Virus record (IMG/VR): IMGVR_UViG_3300027513_000014
Location: 1 to 64,000 of that record
Source: a virus
Strand: one strand, 5' to 3'
DNA length: 64,000 nucleotides
Position 1 is the stretch's first letter; the number at the start of each line of letters is the position of its first letter. The notes under the pieces were generated by a model. The model made no database searches, was not told the origin of the DNA, and worked only from the letters and a program-made list of their open reading frames with translations. The position numbers and the translations under genes were made by a program. This document shows, piece by piece, positions 35,101-45,600 of the stretch.

Positions 35101-38100
35101 CAAACAAGAAGCCGACAACTTCACCAAGGGGCACGTGTCCATCGAGGGCGTGCCTATATCGCTTGAGACTAAGGACGGCTTCGGACAGATACCGGGGACC
35201 AAGGGGGCATCCGGTGGACCGGTAAAAGTGCTCCTGGGCGAAGAGGCAATACCGGGCAACGCCAACATCAGGACCTTGCCTGTTGTCGTTATCGATCAGG
35301 TGAACCCGGACACTGGAGCACAGGAGGATCATGTCGTCCTGTACGGGTTCGAAGACCCGCAGGCGGCAGTCAACGAGTATGAAGGCAACTTCCCCGACCA
35401 GATGGGCGACTTTGCCATCATGTCGTTTGATGAATTTAGAACATGGCTTGCGTCCAAGTCCTCCGAGCCAGTTGGGGTGCCGCTTGGGCCATCAGAGTCA
35501 ACGTTGGAAGAACTCAAAGCTGCCATAGCTGAAATTGACGCAGAAGATGCATCTGTAATACCAGAAAATTACAGGGATGCTGTAGTAGCTGCAAGGGCGG
35601 AATCGGCTCGTCTGGAGAATCTGGCCAGAGGGCATGCTTATGCATCCGGGCCGTTGGACAGGTTTCTTACCCAGGGTCAGGCAGATATAGCTTTGCATGA
35701 TATTACTGGGCCGGGTAAAGCTTTGTTTCCTGAGTTTGCCAGTCGCGTCAGGCGTATGGCCGGCGATATAATTATTTATTTTGTACCAGATGAAATATAC
35801 GCCCAGATGGGACGCCCTCCCAGGTCTGCAGGATTTTATGATTCCCTTAGCGATATTATCGTTATACCTAGAAAATCTACGTCTAATCGTATCGAGCTTG
35901 CGCGGCTTCTATTACATGAAGGCGCGCACGCTGCTGTGCAGAAAGCGACTTATGAGAACCCTAAGTTGGTACGAGATTTATTCAGGATTTTCGATGAAGC
36001 CAAAAAGACCTGGGCGAGTATTGATCCGATACTGAGCCCTTACGGACTTACAAGTGTAAACGAAATGCTGGCTGAAGCATTCAGCAGTCCACGCTTTCAG
36101 GAGTTTCTTCTCAAGACGAAAGCCAGTGAAAAACTTAAAGCCGATCTCGGACTTAGTGAAAAAGTTAAGTCTATGTGGGATGCGTTGGTGCAGATCGTTG
36201 CTGATGCATTTGGTTATTCGAGGGCCGCTTATGGCCATCAAGCTCATGAATCCCTCATGAGCGCCATCATGAAAGTATCGGAACAGCTGGAGCCTATAGC
36301 TGAAGACATTGGTCGTGGCCCGATGACCGATCAGCAAATGGCTACTCTCCTTGTAAATTGGGAACAAAGACGTGCTGACACTGCTCGTGACATAACCCCT
36401 ATAAGCTCATCGGAAAGACTGTTACCGGAATCGGTAACTTCGAGGTTCCCCGAGAAATTCCGCCCGGCCCCCCACCAGAAGCAGGTAGCTACAATCAAGC
36501 TGCTTTTCCTGCGAACATTAAATGATCTAGCTCATGCTGCGGAGTTTTACGGGGTTGATTTCTCTAAGCCTGTTCGTGCCGTAGCAGATGCGCTTCTGCG
36601 AATCCACACTTCTGCAAAAGCTTATTTGCAGAAATGGCTGCCGCTTATGCTCAAGATGCATGATATGCAGCACAAATACAAAGGTACTGAATGGTGGGAA
36701 AAATTCATGCAGCTTATGCATGACGAAACATCAGCAGGTGTGTTTGCCCATTTACCGTTGTCTGCACAGAAGTTCTTGGGTGGCGCTGACTCGCTCAGAG
36801 GCGCTTATCCCAAGGGACGCCACGCCGATCTCAGCAAGCGCTGGGCAGCGCTCCCTGACGATATGAAGGCCCTTCGTATAGAAATCCTGGACTTCTACCA
36901 GCAGCGCCAGAACGAGGTTCACTTCAAGCGCCTGAAGAATATCCTTCGTGTAGCTGGGCATAGGGATGAAGCCCTGGCACACAGGATATTCAACGACACT
37001 GAAACCGAAGCAGACAAGAAACTTCTCGGTGCAGTCTATGAGCACATAAAGGATGTGGAAGAGGCGTCGAGAATAGAAGGCCCGTACTATCCACAGATGC
37101 GGCGTGGCAACTGGGTTGTGCAGGCACGCTACAAGATCAAGCCGCCAAGAGATGCACAGCGTGCGATACCGGATGAAGACGGCAAGATACGCACGTGGGA
37201 GTTTGGCGGAGCAGGCATGTCGGTGGCGGAAGCTGAACGCCGTGCCATGGCATATGCTGCAGCGCAAGACGCTATGCATCCCACCGTCTCGTCCGTGTGG
37301 GTTAATGCTACTGGTGAGAGATTTTTCACTAACGAAGACGGCAACGAGCAGAGGGTGGCTCCAACGGATATCGACTCTGAGAATCGGTTCAGGGTTTCCA
37401 TCCAGAACGAGTATGTGGGTTTCTTCGATAAGCAACGGACAGCTGAGGAAGTTGCCGAGGAGCTTAAAACTCATGCGGATGTTGAGCCGGATTCAGTGCG
37501 TGGCGTAGAGGAGAGACGCTTCCAGCTGGATTCGCGTACGGCAGACGTGGCGTCAAGCCAGATGAAGGCGCTGATCAGCAGCCTTAAGAGGCAACGTCAT
37601 TTCAAGGATTTGAGCCCAGGCGAGCAAAATACAGTCGAGCAGACATTGCTGGAAGCCAGCCTTAGAATCCTGTCACACACTAGAATTCAAACCAAGAACC
37701 TTCCGCGCAGGCACGTTTTAGGAGCATCAACTGACGCTACCACGAACATGGGAGAGTATTCGCAGAGCGTATCCGGGTACATGGCGAGGCTCGATCATCA
37801 GCAGGACCTGAACGAAGCCATGCAGGCTGCGAGGGCGCAAGTCGGCACGGACGCGCACAAGTCTGCTGGTAGAAGCGTGCTTATGAACGAATTGGAAAAG
37901 CGTGTTACTACAGCTAGTGCCTTCCCTGACAGCAAGGGGGGCTGGGATGGAGCAGTTAAACGCTGGCTGATTGCCAGCTACCTTGCTCGATTGGTGTCGC
38001 CCGCAACTATCACGCTCAATATGCTGCAGCCGACAACGACTTCGCTTCCTCTATTTGCCGCGCGGTTTGGGCCAGGACGCGCCGCCAAAATGATGCTCAA

Positions 38101-39544
38101 GGTTTATAAGGACGTTGGCGCGGGCAAGATTTTGAAATCTGGGCTGGTAGCTACAGGACGCGCAATCGCAAAGGGCGCACGCGCTGAACCCACAACGATG
38201 ATAGAGGACATACTGGCTAATCTCTCCACAGGGGAGCAAGCCCTGATAAACGAGCTTATAGCGTTAGGCTCCATTGACCCGGATGCCGGTATAGAGATGG
38301 ACACCCTGCTTAATATGGGTGACACCCTAGGAGCGCGTGCAGACAGGGTGTTGGATTTTGGCCAACGATTTGGGCGGCAAATGCCGCGCGCTGTCGAAGT
38401 TGTCAATCGTGTCGTAACTGCGGTTGCTGCATACCGCCTTGAGATGCAGAAAAATGGCGGTAACCACGAAGCTGCGGTAAAATATGCCCAGAAAACCACG
38501 AACATCACTCAGGGTATTTACTCCCACACCAATGCCGCGCCTGTCTTCAAGCATCCGCTTGCAAGAATATCTCTGCAGTTTAAACAGTATGCGCAGTTGA
38601 TCTATAGCCTTATGGCGCATCAATTCGAGAAAGCCTACCACAACGCCGAGCCAGGGGACCGCGCCGAGGCTATAAAGTCGTTTGCCTATATGATGGCGAC
38701 CTACGGTGTAGTGGCTGGAACGCTGGGGCTTCCCACAGAGCCGCTCAAGCTTGTGTTCATGCTGGCAGGGGGGAGCATCGGCGGTGTGGCTTGGTCAGAT
38801 ATAGAGCACTACGAGCGCCAATTGGCAGCAGACCTGTTCGGCAAGAACATGGGCGAGATAGTTACCCATGGCATAAGCCGCGCACTCCCGGAGGGTTTAT
38901 CGTTCGACCTGTCAAGCCGTGTGGGACTGCAGGACTTGCTCTTGTTTGGCGAGCCGCGTGCTCAAAACGAGCAAGCTGTCCAGGCTTACTTGTGGGAACT
39001 CGTAGGAGGTGCCCCGGTTGCGCTGTTTAAAGATTGGGCGAAGGGTGTCCAAGCCCTCAGGGACGGAGATATCCTTGAGTCGATGCAGAAATTCTCGCCT
39101 CTCAAGGTGACTGCCGATCTGGTCAAAGCCTACAGGACCAGCACTGAAGGCAAGAAGTCGGGAGCCGGATATACAAGCTTGACGCCATACTCGGCTACCG
39201 AAGCGGCTGTGCGTGCCTTTGGGTTCACCCCTGCACGCGAAGCCGAGGCTGGCGAAGCAAGTCGGTATTTCTACTCCCGCGAAGAACGCGGCTCTGCCGA
39301 GCGCCGTTCATATATGCACCAGTGGGCTGCAGCTAGCGGTTCCGAGCGCGCAAGACTCTGGGGACAGGTTGAAAAGTTTAACTCTCGCAAGCCGGAGGAC
39401 GAGAAGCTCACCAGGGCGGACCTTGATCGTTACACCAAGTCCCGCAAAACCATGGAAAAATCCCGGAGAAGCGGACTTAGGGTAACTCGCCGTGAGCAAT
39501 CGCTTTACGAAGACATCGGAAACGTCTATAACATTTCTCCATAG
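32129..39544 (+). CDS. giant polyvalent internal virion protein with HExxH motif
   Basis: 2471 residues, the largest gene. In order: a helical N-terminus with hydrophobic Gly/Ala segments (about 105-165), a Pro/Thr-rich disordered stretch (about 320-530), a very long Lys/Ala/Glu coiled-coil region (about 720-1000), a beta-rich domain, a zinc-metallopeptidase-like motif HEGAH at residue 1263 preceded by ARLLL and by IVIPRKS, then helical regions and a C-terminal part with repeated amphipathic helices (HPLARISLQFKQYAQ). It fits large polyvalent proteins packaged in the capsid and injected with DNA, like the largest ejection protein of T7. Three palindrome copies (19-21) lie in frame. Protease activity is inferred from the motif only. 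Confidence 0.75.
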   Translation: MAYDTVFRSDPVRSTRDIYGDPTWGDYGSLFANVGGAELAVAPFSLARWLAEAGLGEDSEFGKSVAENAGYFEKKIRDYGAASFEDLSPAAKEAVTAEIFSDEFMANPASSTFLKLTRIAPSTIASIGATIGTGGLASAAIIGATGGAISAGQYLNDVHAGFDDKSDAELQETSPLYKQLRSEGANENVARVELDNATIGAKPFLLMGIGALTSNLGPAGQVSRNVLGKGVQRAVAETGEDVAQRGIIKRVGKEFAQGAGAEAGQTFAEAVSTEQTFAEAGMKPIDWRSVGMQTAEGSFLGGIMGGVAGIPSGRRAQARTPPSADTTTADPRAHPDNPSGASIEGFRRPDATNFPLPSDVAGIDPFTGGPSSMPPRGGDTQNTPPIVPSGTPTRPAGAVPGAEAVSTQPTLPGVSMGLPGASTPAINDNARIVMDDTQAAALGAMNTQPLPETVTPGAMPAPSPTTPRGSTAPPAEGSGAGTPTPGAVPTGPITWGGGAVEAGEPVLDSGTAVFPREPRTIDERRALDTVPDQAMLDLVAIRQQQEQARTIPAKAEVAPGTLRGKDAERNQKLLDDGVKAQALLGERPGEPDFPTDAKGFIKLRAALQRIVKRAQKQGVELREKVGYDTTPDSLVWLSEAQALVKKLSNKKLSAADKLDAATGFLVAEQQLLSKGDASLFRGKRAAEGEEVGRGILTADETIADTGEAAVSEEQAAAREAGEAEPEVQTVTPRTKVTRPKLGIEDYAGTHKNKATGQTGPRQKATTPGKSTLTSAERAELIAEETEKRKPLTAKAAAAVEKGRKRAEAKEKKAAVKLAQERVEAEAKLKQAKKEGVALNLAQAEADLAAIIKAEKQQKKKRPTKLEKAMAVAAAKKEAAAREQAEAEEKAEVEARAKKQMTPKTKKAMAALETAKRIAAKKKAAKEAKSKAAAETRKPLRGEPLPRKAKPLPEKVTAVKDRVEARRIMRLKEGKVKLDEEIAKVEEDPSPAKQEADNFTKGHVSIEGVPISLETKDGFGQIPGTKGASGGPVKVLLGEEAIPGNANIRTLPVVVIDQVNPDTGAQEDHVVLYGFEDPQAAVNEYEGNFPDQMGDFAIMSFDEFRTWLASKSSEPVGVPLGPSESTLEELKAAIAEIDAEDASVIPENYRDAVVAARAESARLENLARGHAYASGPLDRFLTQGQADIALHDITGPGKALFPEFASRVRRMAGDIIIYFVPDEIYAQMGRPPRSAGFYDSLSDIIVIPRKSTSNRIELARLLLHEGAHAAVQKATYENPKLVRDLFRIFDEAKKTWASIDPILSPYGLTSVNEMLAEAFSSPRFQEFLLKTKASEKLKADLGLSEKVKSMWDALVQIVADAFGYSRAAYGHQAHESLMSAIMKVSEQLEPIAEDIGRGPMTDQQMATLLVNWEQRRADTARDITPISSSERLLPESVTSRFPEKFRPAPHQKQVATIKLLFLRTLNDLAHAAEFYGVDFSKPVRAVADALLRIHTSAKAYLQKWLPLMLKMHDMQHKYKGTEWWEKFMQLMHDETSAGVFAHLPLSAQKFLGGADSLRGAYPKGRHADLSKRWAALPDDMKALRIEILDFYQQRQNEVHFKRLKNILRVAGHRDEALAHRIFNDTETEADKKLLGAVYEHIKDVEEASRIEGPYYPQMRRGNWVVQARYKIKPPRDAQRAIPDEDGKIRTWEFGGAGMSVAEAERRAMAYAAAQDAMHPTVSSVWVNATGERFFTNEDGNEQRVAPTDIDSENRFRVSIQNEYVGFFDKQRTAEEVAEELKTHADVEPDSVRGVEERRFQLDSRTADVASSQMKALISSLKRQRHFKDLSPGEQNTVEQTLLEASLRILSHTRIQTKNLPRRHVLGASTDATTNMGEYSQSVSGYMARLDHQQDLNEAMQAARAQVGTDAHKSAGRSVLMNELEKRVTTASAFPDSKGGWDGAVKRWLIASYLARLVSPATITLNMLQPTTTSLPLFAARFGPGRAAKMMLKVYKDVGAGKILKSGLVATGRAIAKGARAEPTTMIEDILANLSTGEQALINELIALGSIDPDAGIEMDTLLNMGDTLGARADRVLDFGQRFGRQMPRAVEVVNRVVTAVAAYRLEMQKNGGNHEAAVKYAQKTTNITQGIYSHTNAAPVFKHPLARISLQFKQYAQLIYSLMAHQFEKAYHNAEPGDRAEAIKSFAYMMATYGVVAGTLGLPTEPLKLVFMLAGGSIGGVAWSDIEHYERQLAADLFGKNMGEIVTHGISRALPEGLSFDLSSRVGLQDLLLFGEPRAQNEQAVQAYLWELVGGAPVALFKDWAKGVQALRDGDILESMQKFSPLKVTADLVKAYRTSTEGKKSGAGYTSLTPYSATEAAVRAFGFTPAREAEAGEASRYFYSREERGSAERRSYMHQWAAASGSERARLWGQVEKFNSRKPEDEKLTRADLDRYTKSRKTMEKSRRSGLRVTRREQSLYEDIGNVYNISP
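33475..33492. repeat. dispersed palindrome, copy 19 (in CDS)
   Basis: GTTACCGGAAACGGTAAC, read as Leu-Pro-Glu-Thr-Val-Thr in the giant protein's Pro-rich region. Confidence 0.92.
34978..34995. repeat. dispersed palindrome, copy 20 (in CDS)
   Basis: GTTACCGGAAAAAGTAAC, read as Leu-Pro-Glu-Lys-Val-Thr at the end of the Lys/Ala-rich region. Confidence 0.9.
36421..36438. repeat. dispersed palindrome, copy 21 (in CDS)
   Basis: GTTACCGGAATCGGTAAC, read as Leu-Pro-Glu-Ser-Val-Thr downstream of the metallopeptidase-like domain. Confidence 0.9.
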
Positions 39545-39546
39545 GT

Positions 39547-39564
39547 GTTACCGATAACGGTAAC
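39547..39564. repeat. dispersed palindrome, copy 22
   Basis: GTTACCGATAACGGTAAC, between the giant gene and a GAAGGAGG ribosome-binding site. Confidence 0.92.
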
Positions 39565-39578
39565 GAAGGAGGTAACAC

Positions 39579-39887
39579 ATGGCAACGAAAACGAGGATTG
39601 AATTCGGCAATATGTATGTAGACGAGGAAGCCCTTCCTAATATGATGAAGGGAATGCCCATCTCCGCCGTTGCCATGAGCGTAACGGGTACAGCGTCCTC
39701 CACTGGCACAACCGTGCCCGCTGGTGCAAGTTTTGCATTTATCACTGCGGTAGATGGCAACGTTATTGCGCTTCCGGGTGCAAGCCCTACGGCTATCCAG
39801 ACAACTGGCAAGCTCTGCCTGCAGGGAGTGGAGACACCAATTTCTGTCACACCTGGGCAACTTATCTCGCTAATAGAGCTGGCATAA
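39579..39887 (+). CDS. small beta-rich virion-type protein
   Basis: 102 residues with an excellent ribosome-binding site (GAAGGAGG). Composition is Ala/Thr/Gly/Val-rich and beta, resembling small capsid or fibre decoration proteins. It begins the second fibre cluster. Function not established. Confidence 0.6.
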   Translation: MATKTRIEFGNMYVDEEALPNMMKGMPISAVAMSVTGTASSTGTTVPAGASFAFITAVDGNVIALPGASPTAIQTTGKLCLQGVETPISVTPGQLISLIELA

Positions 39888-39892
39888 AAACT

Positions 39893-42154
39893 ATGGGCTA
39901 CCGTTACGGATACGGCTACGGGCACGCTTGGCGACCAGATCGCCGGGTTACTACCTCCGCTGCAGTAGGTGGCGCTGGGCTGCTGGTCGACGAAGCTAAT
40001 GGTTTCGCGACTGATTTCCTCTATCCTACTGATGCGCAGAGGGTAGCAATAAAAGAGACACTGGGACCGGAGATAATAACAAATAGTGGGTTTGATAGCG
40101 ACACCTATTGGTTAAAGGATGCCGACTGGACGATTGCCGGTGGAGTGGCGACGAAGGTGGCTGGCGCGGCTACTCGGTCACTGTTTGCGCCGCTTTCAGG
40201 AGTGGTTATCATAGGCCGCACCTATAAATTGACATACACGCTGACGATAGCTGGGTCGGGCAATCTTCAAATTTATCTTGGCGGTGCTGTTGGCACAAAC
40301 CGTTCAACGGCAGGTACGTTTTCAGATACAATTACTGTAGTATCAACTGCTGGCCCAGCGTTTGCAGCGCCATCGGCGTGGGCTGGTACTATAGATAATG
40401 TTTCAGTGAAGGAGGTGGTGAGCGTTGGCACGACGACTACTACGAACTATGCGCTGGATGGGTTTTATCAAAATGCCGGCACCTCGCCAAAGCAAGTGTG
40501 GGATGTGAATGGGGTGCTGGGCTGGTCGCCGCACAATATGTGCCTACAGTCGCAGACGTTCGATAACGCTTCGTGGGATAAAGCGACTACCGCTGCTGTG
40601 ACACCAGATGCTATAGCAGCACCGAATGGAACGTTAACGGCAGATAAGATTACAGAACTAGCTGTTAGCAATAATCATCTTGCGCGTGCGAACGTTAGTA
40701 TTACGACCATTTCTGGAGCGACTTACACCTTTTCAGTTTATGCCAAGCAGGCTGAGCGTTCGTTTTTAGCCCTTCTGGATAGCAGCCTTGGGGCTCCTAT
40801 AACTTATTTTAACTTAGCTACGGGGGCGGTTGGGTCTGTAGGTGCGGGTTATACTGCGGCTATTACTGATGCCGGTAGTGGTTGGTATCGTTGTTCCATA
40901 ACTTACATAGCGGCGGCTACTGCCATTCCCTACGTTCATATTAAAGTATCCGATGCACAGGGAACATATCTAGGTGTTGTGGGGAATGGGATTTATGTTT
41001 GGGGCGCACAGCTCAATCGCGGCTCCACGCCGCTTCCCTATCTCCCCACCACCACTGCCGCCCGCTACGGCCTCGCCATCGACTACGACCCGGTGACGCA
41101 CGCCAGCAAGGGACTGCTGTGCGAGCCGGCGGCGACGAATTTGCAGAAGGGCACTGCTACGCTGACTGATGCGGCGATTTGGCTGCTCACGGGAGCGACG
41201 GGCACTGCTGGAGGTACAGCTCCCGATGGACGATCTGCGTTTGTCCTTACTGAAGACACGGCGAACAGTACACATAGCATTGGAGCCGTTAATGGTCAGG
41301 GAGCTGTTGTTGTTTCCGGGACAGTTTACACTGTGTCTGGTTTTGTAAAGGCAAAGGGCAGGACAAGGTTTAGATTTTATAACTTCACATTCAATAACCA
41401 TGCTGTCTATTTCGATCTGACAACTGGAACGACATATAGCCCATCAGGCGGCACGGCACCAAGCTCTAGAATAACCGCAGTCGGCAATGACTGGTATCGT
41501 ATTGAAGTGACCGATCAGGCTACTTCCACGCAATTCAGGCCGTCGCTCGAATTGGTATCTACGGGAACAACTGTTAGCTATGCGGGGGATGGAGTTTCTG
41601 GCGTATATGTCTGGCTGTACGGCCAGGTAGAGACGGGCACTGTTGCCACCTCGCCCATTCCGACATTCGCTGCGACGGCTACGCGGGGGGCGGATGGCTA
41701 TTTTGTCCTCACGAGCGCATTTCCGCTCAGCGCCACGGCATCGACCATGATCGCCGACTTTACCTGCACCGGGATCGATACTGCAGGCGCAAGCTGCGCA
41801 GCCACATTGTCTGACGGCGATATGACGGATGCACTGCAATTCAGGCTGACGGCTGTCGCCGTCGAAGGAAGTGCGCGCGTAGCAAACGTTGCCGTAGCCA
41901 GCTGCACCTTTGCGACACCGGGTGTGGGGTCGCACAAGGCGGCGTTTGCTGCCCAGTTGAACGATTTTCAAGCGGCCCGGAATGGCGTGCTTTCCGCCGC
42001 CGATACCTCCGGTGCCATGCCTGTGGGCATCAGTCGCCTTGATCTTGGCAACTCCGCGAACAGCACGACGCAGAGCCTGAAAGGCTACCTGCGCAAGATC
42101 ACCTACGTCCCGCGCCGCATGAGCGATGCAGAGCTGCAGGCGAAAACCACATGA
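39893..42154 (+). CDS. large tail/fibre protein with repeated carbohydrate-binding-like modules
   Basis: 753 residues. N-terminus has Tyr/Gly repeats (MGYRYGYGYGHAW). The body holds at least three related jelly-roll-like modules, recognisable by W/Y-x-R-spaced motifs (GSGWYRCSITYI, GNDWYRIEVTD) and NMCLQSQTFDNASW. Such modules in phage proteins are often sugar-binding. The C-terminus (LGNSANSTTQSLKGYLRKI) resembles a laminin-G/concanavalin-like module. Overlaps the next gene by ATGA. Confidence 0.68.
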   Translation: MGYRYGYGYGHAWRPDRRVTTSAAVGGAGLLVDEANGFATDFLYPTDAQRVAIKETLGPEIITNSGFDSDTYWLKDADWTIAGGVATKVAGAATRSLFAPLSGVVIIGRTYKLTYTLTIAGSGNLQIYLGGAVGTNRSTAGTFSDTITVVSTAGPAFAAPSAWAGTIDNVSVKEVVSVGTTTTTNYALDGFYQNAGTSPKQVWDVNGVLGWSPHNMCLQSQTFDNASWDKATTAAVTPDAIAAPNGTLTADKITELAVSNNHLARANVSITTISGATYTFSVYAKQAERSFLALLDSSLGAPITYFNLATGAVGSVGAGYTAAITDAGSGWYRCSITYIAAATAIPYVHIKVSDAQGTYLGVVGNGIYVWGAQLNRGSTPLPYLPTTTAARYGLAIDYDPVTHASKGLLCEPAATNLQKGTATLTDAAIWLLTGATGTAGGTAPDGRSAFVLTEDTANSTHSIGAVNGQGAVVVSGTVYTVSGFVKAKGRTRFRFYNFTFNNHAVYFDLTTGTTYSPSGGTAPSSRITAVGNDWYRIEVTDQATSTQFRPSLELVSTGTTVSYAGDGVSGVYVWLYGQVETGTVATSPIPTFAATATRGADGYFVLTSAFPLSATASTMIADFTCTGIDTAGASCAATLSDGDMTDALQFRLTAVAVEGSARVANVAVASCTFATPGVGSHKAAFAAQLNDFQAARNGVLSAADTSGAMPVGISRLDLGNSANSTTQSLKGYLRKITYVPRRMSDAELQAKTT

Positions 42155-42588
42155 TCGACTTCCTCTTCCGCTCGCTCACGCGCAAGGACTTCGAAGCGAT
42201 GGCACGCACAGCGCTGTTCATCGACGCAGAGAACAACCCACTGCCAGGGATCACTATTGATCCCACTATCGGCACGCCGGAATACGAGACTGGTATCCCT
42301 ATTATTGACATTCCGTCGCCTGACGACGAGACGCCCGCCGTATTAAAAACAGGTTGGCATTGCAACGTGCGCGTCAGTGGTGGGCGCGAACAGGAGGAGA
42401 TCGAAGGCTTACCGCAGACAGATGAAAACGGCAATTTACTTCCGGTATCACAACGCACGCACTTTGGGATGACATTTACCAATACCGGTAACGTCATCGC
42501 AGACGGTACCGCTGAAGGTATTCAATACGCTAACGTCGCACTCCTCAATGAGCTAACGATCGAGTCGCCTCAACGGGTTTGGCAGTAA
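42151..42588 (+). CDS. hypothetical protein between fibre genes
   Basis: 145 residues, coupled to the previous gene by ATGA. Acidic and Pro-rich N-terminal half and a beta-rich C-terminal half. A loose palindrome copy (42475-42492) codes for FTNTGN and the stop codon lies in another degenerate copy. Possibly a fibre-associated or chaperone-like protein, by position only. Confidence 0.6.
   Translation: MIDFLFRSLTRKDFEAMARTALFIDAENNPLPGITIDPTIGTPEYETGIPIIDIPSPDDETPAVLKTGWHCNVRVSGGREQEEIEGLPQTDENGNLLPVSQRTHFGMTFTNTGNVIADGTAEGIQYANVALLNELTIESPQRVWQ
42475..42492. repeat. loose palindrome copy (in CDS)
   Basis: TTTACCAATACCGGTAAC; one half site intact. Confidence 0.5.
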
Positions 42589-42602
42589 CCTTTAAAGGTA
42601 AC
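42585..42602. repeat. degenerate palindrome upstream of a fibre gene
   Basis: GTAACCTTTAAAGGTAAC, containing the previous stop codon and the AAAGG that could serve the gene at 42610. Confidence 0.6.
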
Positions 42603-42609
42603 AATTCCG

Positions 42610-45600
42610 ATGACTATCAAAACTCGTAGTCAGATCAAGTCCGAAACCAATACGGACTTCCCGGATAATACTACGCGACTTATATCACCGGCTGACTTGC
42701 GTGGTCAGATGGATGATACTGTTGATAGCGCATTGCTGCGAGAAGACCTTCCCGGTTTGGATGTTTCTCCGTCGATTGTTACAACAGCTGGGCATGGAAC
42801 GAAGACACTTGAAGCATGGATGAATGACATTGGCACCGGAGTGCCGGGTCCTCCTGGTCCAGCTGGTGACGTGCGGTTTGTAGATAACATTACTGAAATG
42901 CGAGGTTTGACGGGGCTTGCGGTTGGGTCGATAGTTTATGTAGGGCCACGAGCCGATCAGTTTGTTGTAGTAGATAAACCTTCGTTAAGTACAGATGGCG
43001 GAACTGTTTTTATCCCTAATAGTGAATTAAGCGCTTACGTCGAGGAGGCGATCCCGCCAGCTTATTTTGTGGGCGCGTCTGGCGTGAACGTCGCGATGGA
43101 ATACGACTTGGATCACACCGGCATCGACTTCGAGAGCGTCGAACTGGTGCTAACGGACGGCGGCGAGACGATCGACATCTGGGGACTGCACGGACATCTC
43201 TTCCAGCCCTTCACCACAGAGCGGGCCAATTGCCCGCAGCTCCCGATCATAGACACCGGACGCGGTAAGATGCGTGATCCCTTTGCCGGGTTCACTGGCG
43301 TCAAGGGAGTGGATCATCCGGCTATTAGGACAGGCGGCGCACTGCTGCGCTATAAGTATGCCACCAGCGGGCTGCGGCTCAAGCGCATCACAGGACCGGT
43401 GTTTAGGCTCTCCTGGTGGCCTGTTGTGGCAGTGGAAGAGGAAACGCCAGGGAATCAAACGGATAACACCGGCAAGATTTGCTGGGCGGCGAACGCAGCG
43501 GCGTTGGCGAAGGCCGAGGTGGTGTTGATTGAGAATATGTATCACTATGCACGATGCGTAGAGTGGCCAGAGGGAGTGGAACTGAGGGGTTTCGGCCCTG
43601 GGCTTTCCGGCTTCCGGGTCATGGACAATGCGCAGCACACCCAGTTGCTGCTCACCTCATCCTCCGATGGTCTCGCCGCTGATCCTGCCGTCAATCCGCT
43701 ACTGAAGCCGGCTACCAGGCTTTGGTCCTACGACAGTGCTTTCCTGTCCAACTCCACTGCGTTCTACCCCGCCAGCGGTGCAAAGCGCATCCGCATCAGC
43801 GGCATTGAGTTCGACGGCAACCTCGCTGGTAACATGCGGTTTTGGGAGCAGCGGAACAAGGAATACGCCTATACCTATTCCAACCAGATAATCTCTCTGT
43901 TCAACGCCACTACATCTGCCGGCTTCTCCGTTACCAACCAGTCCAGTCGCGTTATTCCGGAGGGAATGATCGTCGAACTGCATAACGTGAAGATGCAAGG
44001 CTATTCACATCTCCTGACAGGACATCATTTTTGTACCTTCATCGGCACGGGCATGCTGGAATTGGGCGAGGTCCCTGCGGGCCACTGGATGTATTTTCCA
44101 GATGGGGTGTATGAGGATGTCCGCTGCACTGGTTGGGCGGTAGCGGATGGATTGCGGGTTAGGAAGTTCATAGCGAAGTCGGTTGAATTTGTGCTTTATG
44201 CGCCGCCCGCAGCGTTTTTCGACCAGCCAAGGACATTGGGATACGACGCGTTAGTTACACCGTTTACGGAGGGCCAGACGCTTACCGGCGGCACTTCCGG
44301 CGCGACTGGCCTCATCGATGATGTCAGGGCCCTTACCGGCACAACTGGGAACATCGATTTAATCAACATAGTCGGAACGTTCCAGAACAACGAGGTTATC
44401 ACAGACGGTCTGGGAGGTTCCGCCGACGCCAACGGCGTCCCTGCGGTGGGCGGTTATTACTTGCGTGGGATACAGCTCATATCCCTCACTGAGAACATGC
44501 CGCAGCAACAGTTGGCGGTAAACGCCTTTAACTACCCAGAACTTCCTCCGTATCGCGTGATCATTGACAACGTGTTCGTTGACGCGATGCGGCTGGACGA
44601 AGCTCCTGCTGGCAAAGAATATATGTATGCTATCCCGTTCCTGATCAACGCTGACAATTTCCATGTCAAGTCAGGGAAAATGCGCTTTGGGCAGCTTACG
44701 TCGACGCAGACGACTATCGTCAACACGCAAGGAAATGTGACGGGAGGGCATCCCTACAGAAACCAAGTCTACGAGAATCTGTCGATTGAATACAGTTCGC
44801 GTAAGGGCATTCAGCTTCTGGCGACTGGCTCGACTGATGGCGGTTATGCAGGCGTACAGTTTCGCAATATCACTTTCGAGGCGCGTGCCTCCACGCACAT
44901 GCCTGGTAATCCAGCACCAAGTGGTATCACTTACTTACTTGGCCTCTGGCGGTTTCATGAAAATACTCCCGTGGAACCAACACCGCCGAATTATGGCATA
45001 GCCTATGACGGGCGGGATTTTGAGTTCAGCGCCGTCACGGTGGATGCCACCCTGAACGGGAAGTACATCGACATCACGCCGCCCGATCCCGATGCTCCGG
45101 TGTATCGCTACTGGTTCTATTTCGCTGCCGCGCCGGGGGCAGGGTCTCCGCCAGCGGCAGGCGGTGCTACCTTGGTGCAGGTTTACGTGGCATCCGCCGG
45201 GGCTACAACTGCCACGGTAGCACAGGCATTCTCCTTGGCTGTCGCTGGCACTATCGCCTCCCCTGCCGTTTCCGCGCCCTACCTGACTGCGGCGACCTTC
45301 GGCACCAAGTCGGTGATCGGAGCCTACTCGCATTACCGCAGCGACGTGAAGGCTGGGTATGTCAGTGGCGATGTCACCGCCGCCGCCGGCATAACCACGG
45401 TGCTGCGTGCCTATCACCGCAACTACGAGCCATCCATCATCGCATTTGAGCGGTTTATAGCAGCTGATCCGGTCTATATCGCCCTGATGAATATCACTGA
45501 GATCGGGCCGAACCGGGACATTCATTTTACCTTCAAGGACTGTGTGTTCGGGGCGTTTCAGGTAGGGCTTATCCTGCTGAATGCGAACGGCGGGCTCGGC

